Below are positions 42,282-52,768 of a DNA stretch of 64,000 nucleotides, one piece after another. The translations under genes were made by a program, and so were the position numbers. This stretch comes from Thalassotalea nanhaiensis. GTDB lineage: Bacteria; Pseudomonadota; Gammaproteobacteria; Enterobacterales; Alteromonadaceae. Every line of letters starts with the position of its first letter. Position 1 is the stretch's first letter. The DNA is taken from assembly GCF_031583575.1 (NCBI RefSeq), contig NZ_CP134146.1, positions 2,728,001-2,792,000 of the forward strand, read 5' to 3'. Under the pieces are notes generated by a model. The model did no database searches. It was given only the letters and a program-made list of their open reading frames with translations, and had not been told where the DNA came from.

Positions 42282-43532
42282 TTAACCACCTTGACCTAAC
42301 ACTTGTGCGGGGTCTATTTTTGTTGCTCGCCAAGCGGGATACAAGGTAGCAATTAAACTTAATATTAGCGCAGCAACAACCGTAAAAATAACATCTCGTA
42401 TATCTAACTCGGTTGGCAAGAAGTCGATAAAATAAACATCACCAGATAAAAACTTGGTATTTAACATTGACTCAATACTGCGAATAATTTCGGTTAAGTT
42501 TTTTGATAAATACACGCCACAAAGCGCGCCTATAAGGGCACCAAGTACGCCATTTACCAAGCCTTGGTAAACAAAACTAAGCATTATAGTTTTAGGTTTA
42601 GCCCCCATAGTTTTTAAAATGGCGATATCACCTTTTTTATCATTTACCGCCATAAACAGGCTTGAGACGATATTAAAACTAGCAACGGCAATAACCATAA
42701 GCATCACCACAAACATAACCGTGCGCAGTAATTGAATATCGTTAAATACATGCCCTTGGGTTCGAGTCCAATCATTCATATACACATATATATCAAGCTG
42801 TTGACCAATGTCTCTAACAATTACAGGCGCTTGAAATACATCATCAACGGCTATTCTAATGCCATGTACATCAGTCCCAATATCTGCAATTTCACTACCA
42901 ACACTTAATGGCATGTAAGCCAGTGTTTCGTCAATTGCGCCGCCAAAATCGAAAATAGCAGCTATGGTCATATTACGTTTTTTCGGTGCAGCAAACTGAC
43001 TATTACTATTATTACCATTGAGTCGTGGCAAGATAAGTTGCACGGTATCCCCAACTTTAACGTTCAGCTTTTTAGCAATTCCTTTACCAATAACGAGAGA
43101 TTGCCCAGTTAAATCGGTCCATTTACCGGCACTAATAAAGTCGGTTATTTTTGACACTTTTGCTTCAAGTGCAATATCTACGGCTCTAACTTCTAATCCT
43201 TTAAGTTGCTCGCCCTTTTGCAATAAACCGCCAAGTTTGATCACTGGTGCGGCAGCAAGTACATGCTCAAATGTCTCTAAATGCTCTACCTGTTGTTGCC
43301 AGTTTTCTATAGGCTTAGTTACTGCAATATATTCACCATGAGGGACAATTGAAAGTAAGCGTTTGGCTAATTCTCGCTCAAAACCATTCATTGCAGACAG
43401 CACGATAATAAGCACCATGACACCTAAACCAATACCTATGGTCGAAGATGCTGATATAAACGAAGCAAACCCTTTGCTTCGATTAGACGATACGTAGCGT
43501 AAGCCGATGAAAATACTTAACGGTTTAAACAT
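42282..43532 (-). CDS. lolE: Lipoprotein-releasing ABC transporter permease LolE
   Basis: LolE with LolC and LolD releases outer-membrane lipoproteins from the inner membrane to LolA. The N-terminus [65 protein letters not shown] matches LolE better than LolC. Four membrane helices enclose a large periplasmic domain. I chose the ATG at 43532 (416 residues), overlapping the lolD stop by eight bases; an ATG five codons earlier is in frame. Confidence 0.94.
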   Translation of the reverse strand: MFKPLSIFIGLRYVSSNRSKGFASFISASSTIGIGLGVMVLIIVLSAMNGFERELAKRLLSIVPHGEYIAVTKPIENWQQQVEHLETFEHVLAAAPVIKLGGLLQKGEQLKGLEVRAVDIALEAKVSKITDFISAGKWTDLTGQSLVIGKGIAKKLNVKVGDTVQLILPRLNGNNSNSQFAAPKKRNMTIAAIFDFGGAIDETLAYMPLSVGSEIADIGTDVHGIRIAVDDVFQAPVIVRDIGQQLDIYVYMNDWTRTQGHVFNDIQLLRTVMFVVMLMVIAVASFNIVSSLFMAVNDKKGDIAILKTMGAKPKTIMLSFVYQGLVNGVLGALIGALCGVYLSKNLTEIIRSIESMLNTKFLSGDVYFIDFLPTELDIRDVIFTVVAALILSLIATLYPAWRATKIDPAQVLGQGG

Positions 43533-44202
43533 CAAGTAATTTCCCATGGTCCAGCTTTAATTGCCTGTCCATACGGCCGGCTAGCGTTAAATCGTGGGTA
43601 ACAACAACAAAGCTGGTGTTTTCGGAGCGATTTAACTCCTGAATTAATTGAAATATTTGCTCTGCAGTATCAAAGTCTAAATTACCGGTTGGTTCATCCG
43701 CTAATACTAAAGACGGCTTGGTAACCAAAGCTCTGGCAATCGCTACACGTTGGCGTTCACCACCAGACAGCTCTGATGGGCGATGATGGGTACGGTGACT
43801 AAGACCGACTTTAGCGAGCATATTTTGTGCTTCTGCTAACGCTTTTTTTGGTTTGTCACCGCGGATAAGCAGTGGCATAGCTACATTTTCTTCGGCGCTA
43901 AACTCCATCATTAAATGATGAAATTGATAAATAAACCCTAAATGTTTATTTCGAAATTCTGCTCTTTTCGATGCAGATAAACCATAAATATCGACATTAT
44001 CAATTTCAACACTGCCTGATGTAGGTGTATCCAGTGCTCCTGCCAAATGCAAAAAGGTACTTTTACCACAGCCTGAGCTACCAACGATTGCCAGTAACTC
44101 CCCTGCTTTAACCGTTAAGTCTAAGCCAGTTAATACTGCAGTTGTTTGTGGCCCTTGCTGATATTCTTTAACCAGTTGCTGGCACACTAACACATTATTC
44201 AT
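43525..44202 (-). CDS. lolD: Lipoprotein-releasing ABC transporter ATP-binding protein LolD
   Basis: The ATPase of LolCDE: Walker [10 protein letters not shown], the LolD-type region [24 protein letters not shown], signature LSGGERQR and Walker [13 protein letters not shown]. It is 225 residues long and overlaps lolC by eight bases and lolE by eight bases, so the three are translationally coupled. Confidence 0.97.
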   Translation of the reverse strand: MNNVLVCQQLVKEYQQGPQTTAVLTGLDLTVKAGELLAIVGSSGCGKSTFLHLAGALDTPTSGSVEIDNVDIYGLSASKRAEFRNKHLGFIYQFHHLMMEFSAEENVAMPLLIRGDKPKKALAEAQNMLAKVGLSHRTHHRPSELSGGERQRVAIARALVTKPSLVLADEPTGNLDFDTAEQIFQLIQELNRSENTSFVVVTHDLTLAGRMDRQLKLDHGKLLDV

Positions 44203-45433
44203 TTCGTAAAACCTCTGCGGGTTGTGTTTTAGATGCTCTATAAGCTGGGTATAAGGTTGCTGTGAAACTCATCACCAATGCCGATAGAATAATAATTAAT
44301 ACTTGTTGATATTGTAAGTCGATGGGTAAGGTTTGCATGACAAAACCTGAGCCTAATACGTTAACCCCAAACAATGATAGAACGCTATTTATGTTTAAAG
44401 TAAAAATCACGCCAATAATAGATCCAAGCGTAACGCCCCATAAGCCGTTCACCATGCCCTGAGTGATAAATATTTGTAAAACCTGCTTGGGCTTTAAACC
44501 CAACGTTTGCAAAATACCGATTTCACCTTGTTTGTCGATAACAACCATAACCAGTGCCGATACAATATTAAATGCTGCTACGGCGACAATTAAACTTAAC
44601 ATTAACCACATCATGTTTTTTTCTATGCGCACTGCCGCAAATAGATTTCCCTGAGTTTTATCCCAAGTGGTAAAATTTAACTGGTTAAACTCAGGATTTA
44701 AGCTGAGTTGCTCTGCTAAAGGTTGCGCATCAAAGGCATCGTTAAGATATAAACGAATATTCTCAACGCTGTCTTTATCTTTTCGTAATAAACGTGCGGC
44801 ATCCTGGCCGTGAATAATGACCATATGATCATCTACTTGCGAGCCAACATGAAAAACGCCAACCAAGGTAAACTTGCGTTGTACAGGTACCCTGCCCATT
44901 GGAGTGAAAATAGTTTTATTTGGTAAAGCCAATCTGATTTTGTCGCCAATACGAATACCTAGTTTACGCGCTAAAGAAACGCCCATTACCATTTGGTATT
45001 TTCCAGGGACTAAGTCTGTTAACTGCCCTACTTGCATTTTTTCGGCTAATAATGAGTACTTTTGTTCATATTCAGGGTAAATCCCCTGCATTAAAACGCC
45101 TTCCAATTTACTTGGCGACTGAATAAATGATTCACTTTCTAAATAGGGCGTTGCCCCTTTAATTGATGGGTCAGCTTCAAACTTTGCAATGAGTTCGCGC
45201 CAATCATTAATGCTTTGCTGTTCGCTCTGTACCACAACATGAGGAACCAGGCCTAAAATTCGTTGCTTTAACTGACCTTCGAAGCCGTTCATAACGGAGG
45301 CCACAGAGATCAATGCAGCCACGCCTAATAAGATACCGGCGATTGAAAAAAAGGTGATAAAAGATACAAAACCAGAGCGGCTTTGACTGCGACTGTAGCG
45401 GTATCCGATAAAAAGACTAACCGGTTGAAACAT
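44195..45433 (-). CDS. lolC: Lipoprotein-releasing ABC transporter permease LolC
   Basis: The first permease of the lolC-lolD-lolE operon, 412 residues, beginning [53 protein letters not shown] periplasmic domain lies between the first helix and the last three. It is a paralogue of LolE with the same helix layout. It is divergent from mfd; the 162-base gap must hold both promoters. Confidence 0.94.
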   Translation of the reverse strand: MFQPVSLFIGYRYSRSQSRSGFVSFITFFSIAGILLGVAALISVASVMNGFEGQLKQRILGLVPHVVVQSEQQSINDWRELIAKFEADPSIKGATPYLESESFIQSPSKLEGVLMQGIYPEYEQKYSLLAEKMQVGQLTDLVPGKYQMVMGVSLARKLGIRIGDKIRLALPNKTIFTPMGRVPVQRKFTLVGVFHVGSQVDDHMVIIHGQDAARLLRKDKDSVENIRLYLNDAFDAQPLAEQLSLNPEFNQLNFTTWDKTQGNLFAAVRIEKNMMWLMLSLIVAVAAFNIVSALVMVVIDKQGEIGILQTLGLKPKQVLQIFITQGMVNGLWGVTLGSIIGVIFTLNINSVLSLFGVNVLGSGFVMQTLPIDLQYQQVLIIILSALVMSFTATLYPAYRASKTQPAEVLRNE

Positions 45434-45595
45434 TTATATTTATAATTTTTTTTGAAGATGTCGTTAAATGATAAAAGCTTGCACTGTTTAGTACAAGTAG
45501 AACAAGATAATAATATGTAATTTAGTATGACAATGACTGTGTTAACGGCTAAAATCAAACGCTAAATGTAGTCTTTCACTCTAGTAAACTAAACA

Positions 45596-48500
45596 ATGAG
45601 CCAAACCAGTAGTATATTTTCGCCTTTATTAGCGTTAAGTAAAGTTGATGCCACTTTAAAAGATAAAAAACAATGGGCTAACTTGCACGGTTCCAGTGCC
45701 AGTGTTGCTATTTATTTTGCCGCGGCTAACTCTAACAGTCTTACTTTATTAATTACCGAAGATACAGCAACCGCGCTTAAGCTTGAACATGAATTACTTA
45801 GCATTAATGATCAAGACTTGGATATCTGCTTATTTCCCGATTGGGAAACTCTACCGTACGATAGCTTTTCGCCTCATCAAGATATTATTTCACAACGACT
45901 ACAAACGCTTTATCGCTTATCACGAATGCGTAAAGGCATTGTCATTGTTCCGGCCCATACCTTAGTACATCGCATAGCGCCAAAACAGTATATTGAAGCA
46001 AACAGTTTACTGATAAAAACAGGCGATAAAAAAGATTTACATCAAATGCGTACAGAATTAGAGGCCAGTGGTTATAGAGCTGTTGACCAAGTTCTTGAAC
46101 ATGGTGAATTTAGTGCTCGCGGCGCTATTCTAGATCTTTACCCTATGGGTAATAATACGCCCTATCGTTTAGACTTTTTTGATGATGAAATAGACAGCAT
46201 TCGAACCTTTGATGTTGAAGATCAACGTTCAAAAGATACCATCGCCAACATTGAATTATTGCCAGCTCATGAATTTCCAACTGATAAGGCGGCAATAGAA
46301 TTATTTAGAAGCCAATATCGTGAAATATTAAAAGCGAATAACGATAAAGATTCGGTATATCATCATGTCAGTAAAAATATTTTACCGGCAGGTATCGAAT
46401 ATTATTTACCGCTATTTTTTGAACAAACAGCAACCTTATTTGAATACTTGCCAATCAATACACAAGTATTAATTCACGGTGATATTGATAAAAACCTTGA
46501 ACAATTCAACCTGGACGCTCAGTACCGCTATGAAGATAGACGTTACGATCCGTTAAGGCCGTTACTGCCACCAGATAAGTTGTTTTTAACTCGAGAACAA
46601 TTGTTTGCGACATTAAAGCAACATGATCGAGTGAATATAAAGGTAGCCGATAAAGAAAGCCAAGCAATTAAGCTCAATGATAAAGCTGGGAATGTAAACT
46701 ATGCCACTGCAGCGTTACCCAGCGTTGCGGTTAACCATCAACTTAAACAGCCTTTACAAAATGTTTGTCAGTTTCTAGAAAGTGCAGCACAAAACAACCA
46801 GCAAGTGTTATTTGTCGCTGAAAGCCAAGGCCGAAGAGAGACTCTTTTAGAGTTACTTTCCCGAGAACAAATAACGCCAAAAAATGTTGATGATCTAAGC
46901 AGCTTCATTTCATCAGAGTTGCCAATTGCAATTACGGTTAATGCACTTAACCACGGTTTTATTGTTTCTCAAACAGACATCAAAACCGATCTTAATTTTG
47001 CCGTAATCACTGAAGATGATTTATTCACTGACCGAGTAAAGCAAGCCAGACGCAGAACTAAACAACAAGAAACCAACAGTGAAGCAATATTTAAAAACCT
47101 GACTGAGCTGTCGTTAAATCAACCGGTTGTACATATCGAGCATGGTATTGGCCGCTATCAAGGCTTACAGACCTTTGAAAACCAAGGGATCAGCACTGAA
47201 TTTTTAATGTTAAGTTATGCTAATGACGCCAAGCTTTATGTGCCAGTTGCCTCATTACATTTAATTTCTCGCTATTCAGGCTCAAACAGCGATACAACAC
47301 CAATTCATAAATTAGGCACCGACTCTTGGTCAAAAGCGAAGAAAAAAGCCGCAGAGAAAATTAAAGATGTAGCCGCTGACCTACTCGATATTTATGCAAA
47401 ACGAGCACAAAGTCATGGCTATGCATTTAAACGAAATAAAGAAGAGTACATAAGTTTTTCAGAAAGCTTTGGCTTTGAAGAAACTCTTGATCAACAAAAT
47501 GCCATTACCAATGTTATAGCTGACATGCTGGATCACAAAACCATGGACCGTCTGGTTTGTGGTGATGTTGGCTTTGGTAAAACTGAAGTTGCCATGCGAG
47601 CAGCCTTTGTTGCCGCCAATGACTCAAAACAAGTTGTGGTGTTAGTCCCAACTACCCTGCTGGCACAACAACATTATGAGAATTTTCGTGATCGGTTTGC
47701 AAATTGGCCAATAAATATTGAAGTACTGTCACGTTTTAAAACATCTAAGCAGCAAAAGGAAGTGATTAGTGAAATCGCTACCGGTAACATTGATATTCTT
47801 ATAGGCACTCATAAATTATTGTCTGATGACATTAAATTTAAAGACTTAGGATTACTTATTGTTGATGAAGAGCATCGCTTTGGCGTAAAACAAAAAGAGA
47901 AAATCAAAAAACTGCGTGCCAATGTTGATATCTTGACCCTTACCGCAACACCTATTCCTAGAACACTAAATATGGCTATGGGAGGAATGCGAGATTTATC
48001 AATAATTGCAACACCTCCGGCAAAGCGATTAGCCGTAAAAACCTTTGTACGTGAACGTGAAAACGGCTTGATCAGAGAGTCTGTATTACGTGAAGTGTTG
48101 CGTGGTGGTCAAGTATACTTCCTGCATAACAATGTTCAAACCATTGAAAAAACAGCTCAAGAACTTCAAGACTTGCTGCCAGAAGCAAAAATTATTGTTG
48201 CTCACGGTCAAATGCGTGAACGCGAACTAGAACGTATTATGAGTGATTTTTATCATCAACGTTATAATGTATTAGTGTGTACCACTATTATTGAAACGGG
48301 CATCGATATTCCTACTGCAAACACCATTATTATGGACAGAGCCGATCATTTAGGTTTAGCACAGTTACACCAATTGCGTGGTCGTGTTGGGCGTTCGCAT
48401 CATCAAGCGTATGCTTATTTATTAACGCCCCACCCTAAGCGTATGACCAAAGATGCAATTAAGCGCCTAGATGCGATATCACAACTAGAAGATTTAGGTG

Positions 48501-49123
48501 CAGGTTTTGCGTTGGCGACACATGACTTGGAAATTCGTGGTGCGGGTGAGTTGTTAGGCGAAGACCAGTCAGGGCAAATGGCCAGTATTGGTTTCAGCTT
48601 ATACATGGAAATGCTTGATCAGGCAGTGGCGGCATTAAAAGAAGGTAAACAACCTTCGCTAGAAGATTTAACCGCTAAGCAAACTGAAATTGAATTGCGT
48701 GTACCCGCGTTAATACCTGATGATTACATTTATGATGTCAGCATGCGTTTATCATTTTATAAACGTATCGCCAGCTGTAAAGACAACCAGGAGCTGGATG
48801 AAATTCAAATTGAATTAATTGACCGTTTTGGTTTATTACCGCAAGCAACTAAACACATATTTTTTATCGCCAAATTACGCTTAACCGCTGAAGACATCGG
48901 AATATCAAGAATTGATGCAGGTATAAATGGTGGTTCAATCGAATTTAATAGCAGCACTAAAATTGATCCTATGCTTATAATAGGCTTAATCCAGCAACAA
49001 CCATCAATTTATAAAATGGATGGTGCGAATAAACTAAAATTTGCAATTAAAACTGAAGATAATCAAGCCCGCTTTACCTTAATCAACAAGATGCTAGACA
49101 GTTTAAACAAAAGTATTGCCTAA
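45596..49123 (+). CDS. mfd: Transcription-repair coupling factor Mfd
   Basis: Mfd removes RNA polymerase stalled at DNA damage and recruits UvrA. The N-terminal UvrB-homology part contains LFPDWETLPYDSFSPHQDIISQRL. The RNA-polymerase-interacting domain starts near residue 510 (VVHIEHGIGRYQGL). The translocase has Walker A GDVGFGKTEVAMRA, DEEHRFGV and LHQLRGRVGRSHHQAYAYLL. The C-terminal TRCF domain is complete. Length is 1175 residues. Confidence 0.98.
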   Translation: MSQTSSIFSPLLALSKVDATLKDKKQWANLHGSSASVAIYFAAANSNSLTLLITEDTATALKLEHELLSINDQDLDICLFPDWETLPYDSFSPHQDIISQRLQTLYRLSRMRKGIVIVPAHTLVHRIAPKQYIEANSLLIKTGDKKDLHQMRTELEASGYRAVDQVLEHGEFSARGAILDLYPMGNNTPYRLDFFDDEIDSIRTFDVEDQRSKDTIANIELLPAHEFPTDKAAIELFRSQYREILKANNDKDSVYHHVSKNILPAGIEYYLPLFFEQTATLFEYLPINTQVLIHGDIDKNLEQFNLDAQYRYEDRRYDPLRPLLPPDKLFLTREQLFATLKQHDRVNIKVADKESQAIKLNDKAGNVNYATAALPSVAVNHQLKQPLQNVCQFLESAAQNNQQVLFVAESQGRRETLLELLSREQITPKNVDDLSSFISSELPIAITVNALNHGFIVSQTDIKTDLNFAVITEDDLFTDRVKQARRRTKQQETNSEAIFKNLTELSLNQPVVHIEHGIGRYQGLQTFENQGISTEFLMLSYANDAKLYVPVASLHLISRYSGSNSDTTPIHKLGTDSWSKAKKKAAEKIKDVAADLLDIYAKRAQSHGYAFKRNKEEYISFSESFGFEETLDQQNAITNVIADMLDHKTMDRLVCGDVGFGKTEVAMRAAFVAANDSKQVVVLVPTTLLAQQHYENFRDRFANWPINIEVLSRFKTSKQQKEVISEIATGNIDILIGTHKLLSDDIKFKDLGLLIVDEEHRFGVKQKEKIKKLRANVDILTLTATPIPRTLNMAMGGMRDLSIIATPPAKRLAVKTFVRERENGLIRESVLREVLRGGQVYFLHNNVQTIEKTAQELQDLLPEAKIIVAHGQMRERELERIMSDFYHQRYNVLVCTTIIETGIDIPTANTIIMDRADHLGLAQLHQLRGRVGRSHHQAYAYLLTPHPKRMTKDAIKRLDAISQLEDLGAGFALATHDLEIRGAGELLGEDQSGQMASIGFSLYMEMLDQAVAALKEGKQPSLEDLTAKQTEIELRVPALIPDDYIYDVSMRLSFYKRIASCKDNQELDEIQIELIDRFGLLPQATKHIFFIAKLRLTAEDIGISRIDAGINGGSIEFNSSTKIDPMLIIGLIQQQPSIYKMDGANKLKFAIKTEDNQARFTLINKMLDSLNKSIA

Positions 49124-49129
49124 GGAATA

Positions 49130-50389
49130 ATGATTAATATGCAAGTAAACAATGCAATGACAACTTTAACATCAATGTGTAATAAACAGATTAAACCTGC
49201 GCTTGCGAAACTGGCGCATGTAGGTTTTATGTTTTTGTGCTTGTTTGTTGCTAACGCAAGTGCACAAGATGAACTTCCGGAGGAGGAGCCTGCTGAGCGT
49301 TGGTTTGAAATCGAAGTGATATTGCTCGAGCAATTGATCGATAAATCTCGTTACAACGAAGACTTTAACCAACAAGTTGCCTTGAACAATGGTAAAGCTG
49401 TAAACAACGTTTCTTTGCTCAACGGTTATTTGCAAAACATTGTAAATTTTAAACAACAATTAGACACGTGTCCCCCAGTTAACACTAGGAATGAGATAAA
49501 TTCTGCTGACAATATTGATAAAGTAAAGGGTTCTACGAAGAGTAAAGTAAGCCTTGCAGAAGTTGAACAAGAATTAGAAAACCTGTCATTAGCTTGTAAG
49601 CAAAATGAGGTAAATATTTTTGAAAATGCAATTGATAAAGAGTTTTATCAAATTCCAAGAGTCATCTCTGCTAATGAAGACTTATATGCCAATGTTCCTT
49701 ATTTACTTAATAAAGATAGCTTAGAACTAACACATATTAGACAATCTCTAAGCCGGTCAAAACACTTTAAACCTCTATTGCACGTAGCCTGGCGTCAAGC
49801 TGTTGTAGATAGACGCGCAGCCAAACCAGTTCGACTTATGGCTGGAGAGAATCAATCTTTAACTAAAGTTACCAACGATGATGTGATTGAACTTGATAAA
49901 GATTTGCAAATAACTGAAGAAGAAAAACAAGAAATTATCACAAATCATTTAGGCCAAATCATCGAAGATATTGAACAAAATAATATCCAGTTAGATGTAT
50001 TGACGAAACAAATTAAAAATCAGCAGATTCAACCATTATTCGATGAACAAACCACAGCGGCAACTGAAAACATTGATAAACAACACAAACAAAATTGGCA
50101 TATAGACGGCTTGTTTAATGTGCACTTAGACCATTACCTTTATATCAACAGTCAGTTTAATGTCATTACCGAAACAACAAGTAATAACAATGACAAGCCC
50201 AGTGATAACTTAGTCCCATTCAAACAGAACCGTAGGGTGATCAGCGGTGAGGTTCATTATTTCGATCACCCATACATGGGCATGATCGTACAAATTCGTC
50301 GCCATGAGAAACCCGAAGTGATTGATGAAGAAACCCCAAATGAAACACAAGATAACGAAGAAATAGACGCTAACAGCGATTATTTCTAA
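49130..50389 (+). CDS. csiV: CsiV family protein (peptidoglycan-synthesis accessory)
   Basis: The mature N-terminus (ERWFEIEVILLEQLIDKSRYNEDF) and C-terminus (VISGEVHYFDHPYMGMIVQIRRH) match the CsiV family. In Vibrio cholerae CsiV binds peptidoglycan and helps activate the class A synthase through LpoA. A signal peptide ends near ANASAQ. The middle contains a long, low-complexity, Gln/Asn/Glu-rich stretch (about residues 255-320). The start follows mfd by six bases, and the mfd-csiV pair is familiar in Alteromonadales. ATGs three and nine codons in are alternative starts. Confidence 0.8.
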   Translation: MINMQVNNAMTTLTSMCNKQIKPALAKLAHVGFMFLCLFVANASAQDELPEEEPAERWFEIEVILLEQLIDKSRYNEDFNQQVALNNGKAVNNVSLLNGYLQNIVNFKQQLDTCPPVNTRNEINSADNIDKVKGSTKSKVSLAEVEQELENLSLACKQNEVNIFENAIDKEFYQIPRVISANEDLYANVPYLLNKDSLELTHIRQSLSRSKHFKPLLHVAWRQAVVDRRAAKPVRLMAGENQSLTKVTNDDVIELDKDLQITEEEKQEIITNHLGQIIEDIEQNNIQLDVLTKQIKNQQIQPLFDEQTTAATENIDKQHKQNWHIDGLFNVHLDHYLYINSQFNVITETTSNNNDKPSDNLVPFKQNRRVISGEVHYFDHPYMGMIVQIRRHEKPEVIDEETPNETQDNEEIDANSDYF

Positions 50390-50460
50390 CAGCCAACTGT
50401 AGTCGTCCCGTATTCGTTACGGGACCTAAGCAAACCTTTTAATTAATAGTAGTAAAAATT

Positions 50461-50754
50461 ATGTCAGTAGATAAACAAACACAAATTGAAGCCGCGGTAT
50501 TTCGCCGTTTATTAGCCCATTTAGATTCTCGTAAAGACGTACAGAATATTGAACTGATGAATCTTGCCGGATTTTGTCGCAATTGTTTTTCAAAATGGAC
50601 AGTTAGTGAAGCTGAAAAACTAGGTGAAACAATCGATATAGATACGGCGCGAGAGCAAGTTTACGGTATGCCTTACAGCGAATGGAAAGAAAAACACCAA
50701 CTTCCTGCAACACCTGAACAGTTAGCAAAATTTGAACAATCGTCAAAAAAGTAA
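50461..50754 (+). CDS. DUF1244 family protein
   Basis: A 97-residue protein with the DUF1244 core NAGFCRNC-type motif, here LMNLAGFCRNCFSKW, and YGMPYSEWKEKHQLPATPEQLAKF. The function of the family is unknown; a structural role for the CRNC pair is possible. It is read with the isochorismatase-family gene 41 bases downstream. Confidence 0.92.
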   Translation: MSVDKQTQIEAAVFRRLLAHLDSRKDVQNIELMNLAGFCRNCFSKWTVSEAEKLGETIDIDTAREQVYGMPYSEWKEKHQLPATPEQLAKFEQSSKK

Positions 50755-50795
50755 TAGATTAACCAATCCAATAAAATAATAAGAACGATTTTTGT

Positions 50796-51335
50796 ATGCT
50801 AAATAAAGAAGATACAGTATTTGTATTAGTTGATGTGCAAGGTAATCTTGCAGGGTTAATGCAAGACAAACAAACCTTATTTAGCAATTTGCAAAAGCTT
50901 ATAAAAAGTTTGCAAATCCTTAATATTCCTATTATTTGGGTAGAGCAAACACCTGGTGCCATTGGCGACACTATTGTTCAAATATCAAGTTTACTTCCTA
51001 ACCAATCACCTATTAGCAAAACTACGTTCAGTGCCGTTAAAAATACTGAGTTTATGACTGCTCTGAAAAACGTCGGTAGAAAGCAAGTGTTAGTTGCAGG
51101 TATAGAGTCACATGTTTGTGTGTATCAAACAGCAATGGATTTGCATAAACAGGATTTTTACGTAGAGATAGTTTCCGATGCGGTTTCATCCAGAACCGCA
51201 ACGAACAAGCAAATAGCCTTATTAAAAATGCAAAATAAAGGCCTAACCCTAACTAATACTGAAATGGCCTTATTTGAACTGTTAGGCGATGCTCAATGCG
51301 AAGAGTTTAAGCAGATCATAAAAATAATTAAGTAA
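50796..51335 (+). CDS. Isochorismatase-family cysteine hydrolase
   Basis: A 179-residue protein with the conserved triad of the family: Asp13 (VDVQGN), Lys75 (SKTTFSA) and Cys108 (GIESHVCVYQTAMDL). Members hydrolyse amide or ester bonds in diverse small molecules, and the substrate cannot be told here. The nearest subgroup by eye is the YcaC-like hydrolases. It ends the mfd-side gene block before the accessory island. Confidence 0.92.
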   Translation: MLNKEDTVFVLVDVQGNLAGLMQDKQTLFSNLQKLIKSLQILNIPIIWVEQTPGAIGDTIVQISSLLPNQSPISKTTFSAVKNTEFMTALKNVGRKQVLVAGIESHVCVYQTAMDLHKQDFYVEIVSDAVSSRTATNKQIALLKMQNKGLTLTNTEMALFELLGDAQCEEFKQIIKIIK

Positions 51336-51854
51336 CGCTCCTAAAGTGCCAATCAGAGTCGTTTAACTTCTAAGTATCTATACGATAATCAGAAACAATT
51401 AACCACGTCATCCTGTGCGAGCCTAAGCGAGACATGGGGCCTCCTTCAGTGACGCTGTGGGTCTGCAAAGTGCCAGAAACAGAAGTAGAGAAAATACGCC
51501 GTCATCCTCGAGGACTAGTGCATGGATGCACGTAGTTAGAACAATGCAGGAGCAATTGTCGAGCCAAAGCGACATCGGGGACCTCATTAAGCGTATTGTG
51601 GATATAAAAAATTCAACCTCCTTAACTTGTTTCAGGATCTATTGAACGTCTCAAAAGTGCCAGGAGCGGTAGTAGAGAAAATACGCCGTCATCCTCGAGG
51701 AGCTCAAGCGACATCGGGGACCTCATTAAGCGTATCGTGGCTATAAAAGTTCCTACTTCCTGAACTTGTTTCAGGATCTATTGAACGTCTCAAAAGTGCC
51801 AGTAGCTGCCACTCACTTATTTATGTCCCCCTATTATGGGTAATAACTTTTATT
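51336..51854. other. 519-base gene-free stretch with repeats at the island edge
   Basis: No credible coding frame is seen. It holds palindromic repeat bits (TCATCCTCGAGGA, and an AACTTGTTTCAGGATC stretch) and the tandem duplication described separately. Similar bits occur near 30550-30690, so they probably belong to a dispersed intergenic repeat family. Confidence 0.6.
51468..51793. repeat. Tandem duplication in non-coding DNA
   Basis: Unit 1 (51468-51654, about 187 bases) and unit 2 (51655-51793, about 139 bases) begin with AAGTGCCAG and end with TATTGAACGTCTCAAA. They share near-identical blocks (GTAGAGAAAATACGCCGTCA, GCGACATCGGGGACCTCATT, TTGTTTCAGGATCTATTGAA). Unit 1 has about 48 extra bases in the middle. 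A third partial start (AAGTGCCAGTAG) follows at about 51793. Confidence 0.8.
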
Positions 51855-52496
51855 TTATAAAATCAGAATAAAGATTAATGGCCAGGACATAAGAAGACCT
51901 AAGAAAAACGTCCATCTAGATTGTAAGTTATTTACTCCAGAAAAGTCATGACTTTGGATTGAGCCATCTTTTAGACTGCTTAGTAATGAGCTTTCAGATA
52001 TTGTGTATTCAACACCATTGCTATCAACAAAAACAGGCCATAATGAAACTCCCATGCTAGGGTGGGATGCACTTACTTTAGTCATACGCAAAGTTAATGG
52101 TGCTGTAAATCTACCTTTAATATCAGCGCGTGAATCACTCTCAATAAACTCTCTTTTCCATAGTGATAAATATTCAGAATCATGATATTTAGCGTACCCC
52201 CAGGCGGCATCTATTTGGATTTCTGCTCCTATATTCGGGTAATACAAGGTGTTCATTTCTTTAGGGAGTAGAGGGATGCAGACTAGCGCGGTAACAATCA
52301 AAATCGCATTCCTAGTTTCTTTTTTATAACTAAGCAAACGAATACAAAATAAAACAACAAAAGGCAATGCGAAAAAGAAACTAGTGAAGCCATTATTTGC
52401 AGCACCACTTAATATAAAAATGAAGCAAATTGGCAATAGGAACCTATCTATAAATTTAAGTTCCAAGTACAAATTTTTCCACTTTAATGAATTCAT
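51855..52496 (-). CDS. Membrane protein of unknown function
   Basis: A 213-residue protein with two or three N-terminal membrane helices (residues about 17-75), a roughly 100-residue extracytoplasmic part and a C-terminal helix (WTFFLGLLMSWPLIFILIL). I recognise no family. Its 5' side faces the IS110 element, whose left flank begins about 70 bases away, so its native promoter may be partly separated. Confidence 0.6.
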   Translation of the reverse strand: MNSLKWKNLYLELKFIDRFLLPICFIFILSGAANNGFTSFFFALPFVVLFCIRLLSYKKETRNAILIVTALVCIPLLPKEMNTLYYPNIGAEIQIDAAWGYAKYHDSEYLSLWKREFIESDSRADIKGRFTAPLTLRMTKVSASHPSMGVSLWPVFVDSNGVEYTISESSLLSSLKDGSIQSHDFSGVNNLQSRWTFFLGLLMSWPLIFILIL

Positions 52497-52579
52497 GTCT
52501 GCTTAAGAAGCCCTTTTGTGAAGTTCAATAAATGCAATTGTTGCGTTTTTTTCAACGGCTGCTGCTCGCTCTTTATAAT

Positions 52580-52768
52580 CTTTTAGTCCTGAATTAAACC
52601 ATACTTATTTAGTTCAGGTCATGTGCCTGCTTCATACGAATAACTCGCTCAGAACAACTTGTATGTTTACTCTTTTAGCTTCGATGTTGCAGGTACTACC
52701 AAGCTCTATAACGAATACTCAGGGCTCGCTTCAAACAGCTCATTATATTGATTTCGAAGAGCCTTGGT
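52580..52768 (+). ncRNA. Candidate bridge RNA of the IS110 element
   Basis: Three consecutive stem-loops are visible. The first pairs 52588-52598 with 52608-52618 (11 bp, one wobble). The second has an outer stem 52623-52630 with 52689-52696 (8 bp, one wobble) around an internal loop and a small apical stem (52652-52656 with 52664-52668). The third pairs 52698-52707 with 52758-52768 (10 bp, one bulge). The second loop carries presumptive target guides at 52644-52649 and 52670-52677. The third carries donor guides at 52717-52726 and 52742-52747. They match the flanks and the element ends respectively. Size and layout agree with the roughly 177-nt bridge RNA of IS621. Transcript ends are guesses. 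Confidence 0.75.

Noticed and set aside
51457-51645. Short open frame on the plus strand within the repeat region
   Set aside because: It lies across the tandem non-coding duplication, has no ribosome binding site, and its sequence is that of the repeat.
52497-52568. Left end of the IS110 element nearer the membrane-protein gene, using the shared GTGAA at 52518 and 54061
   Set aside because: The bridge RNA stems begin at 52588, and guide-to-flank agreement with CTCGCT at 52565-52570 gives a better-supported end.
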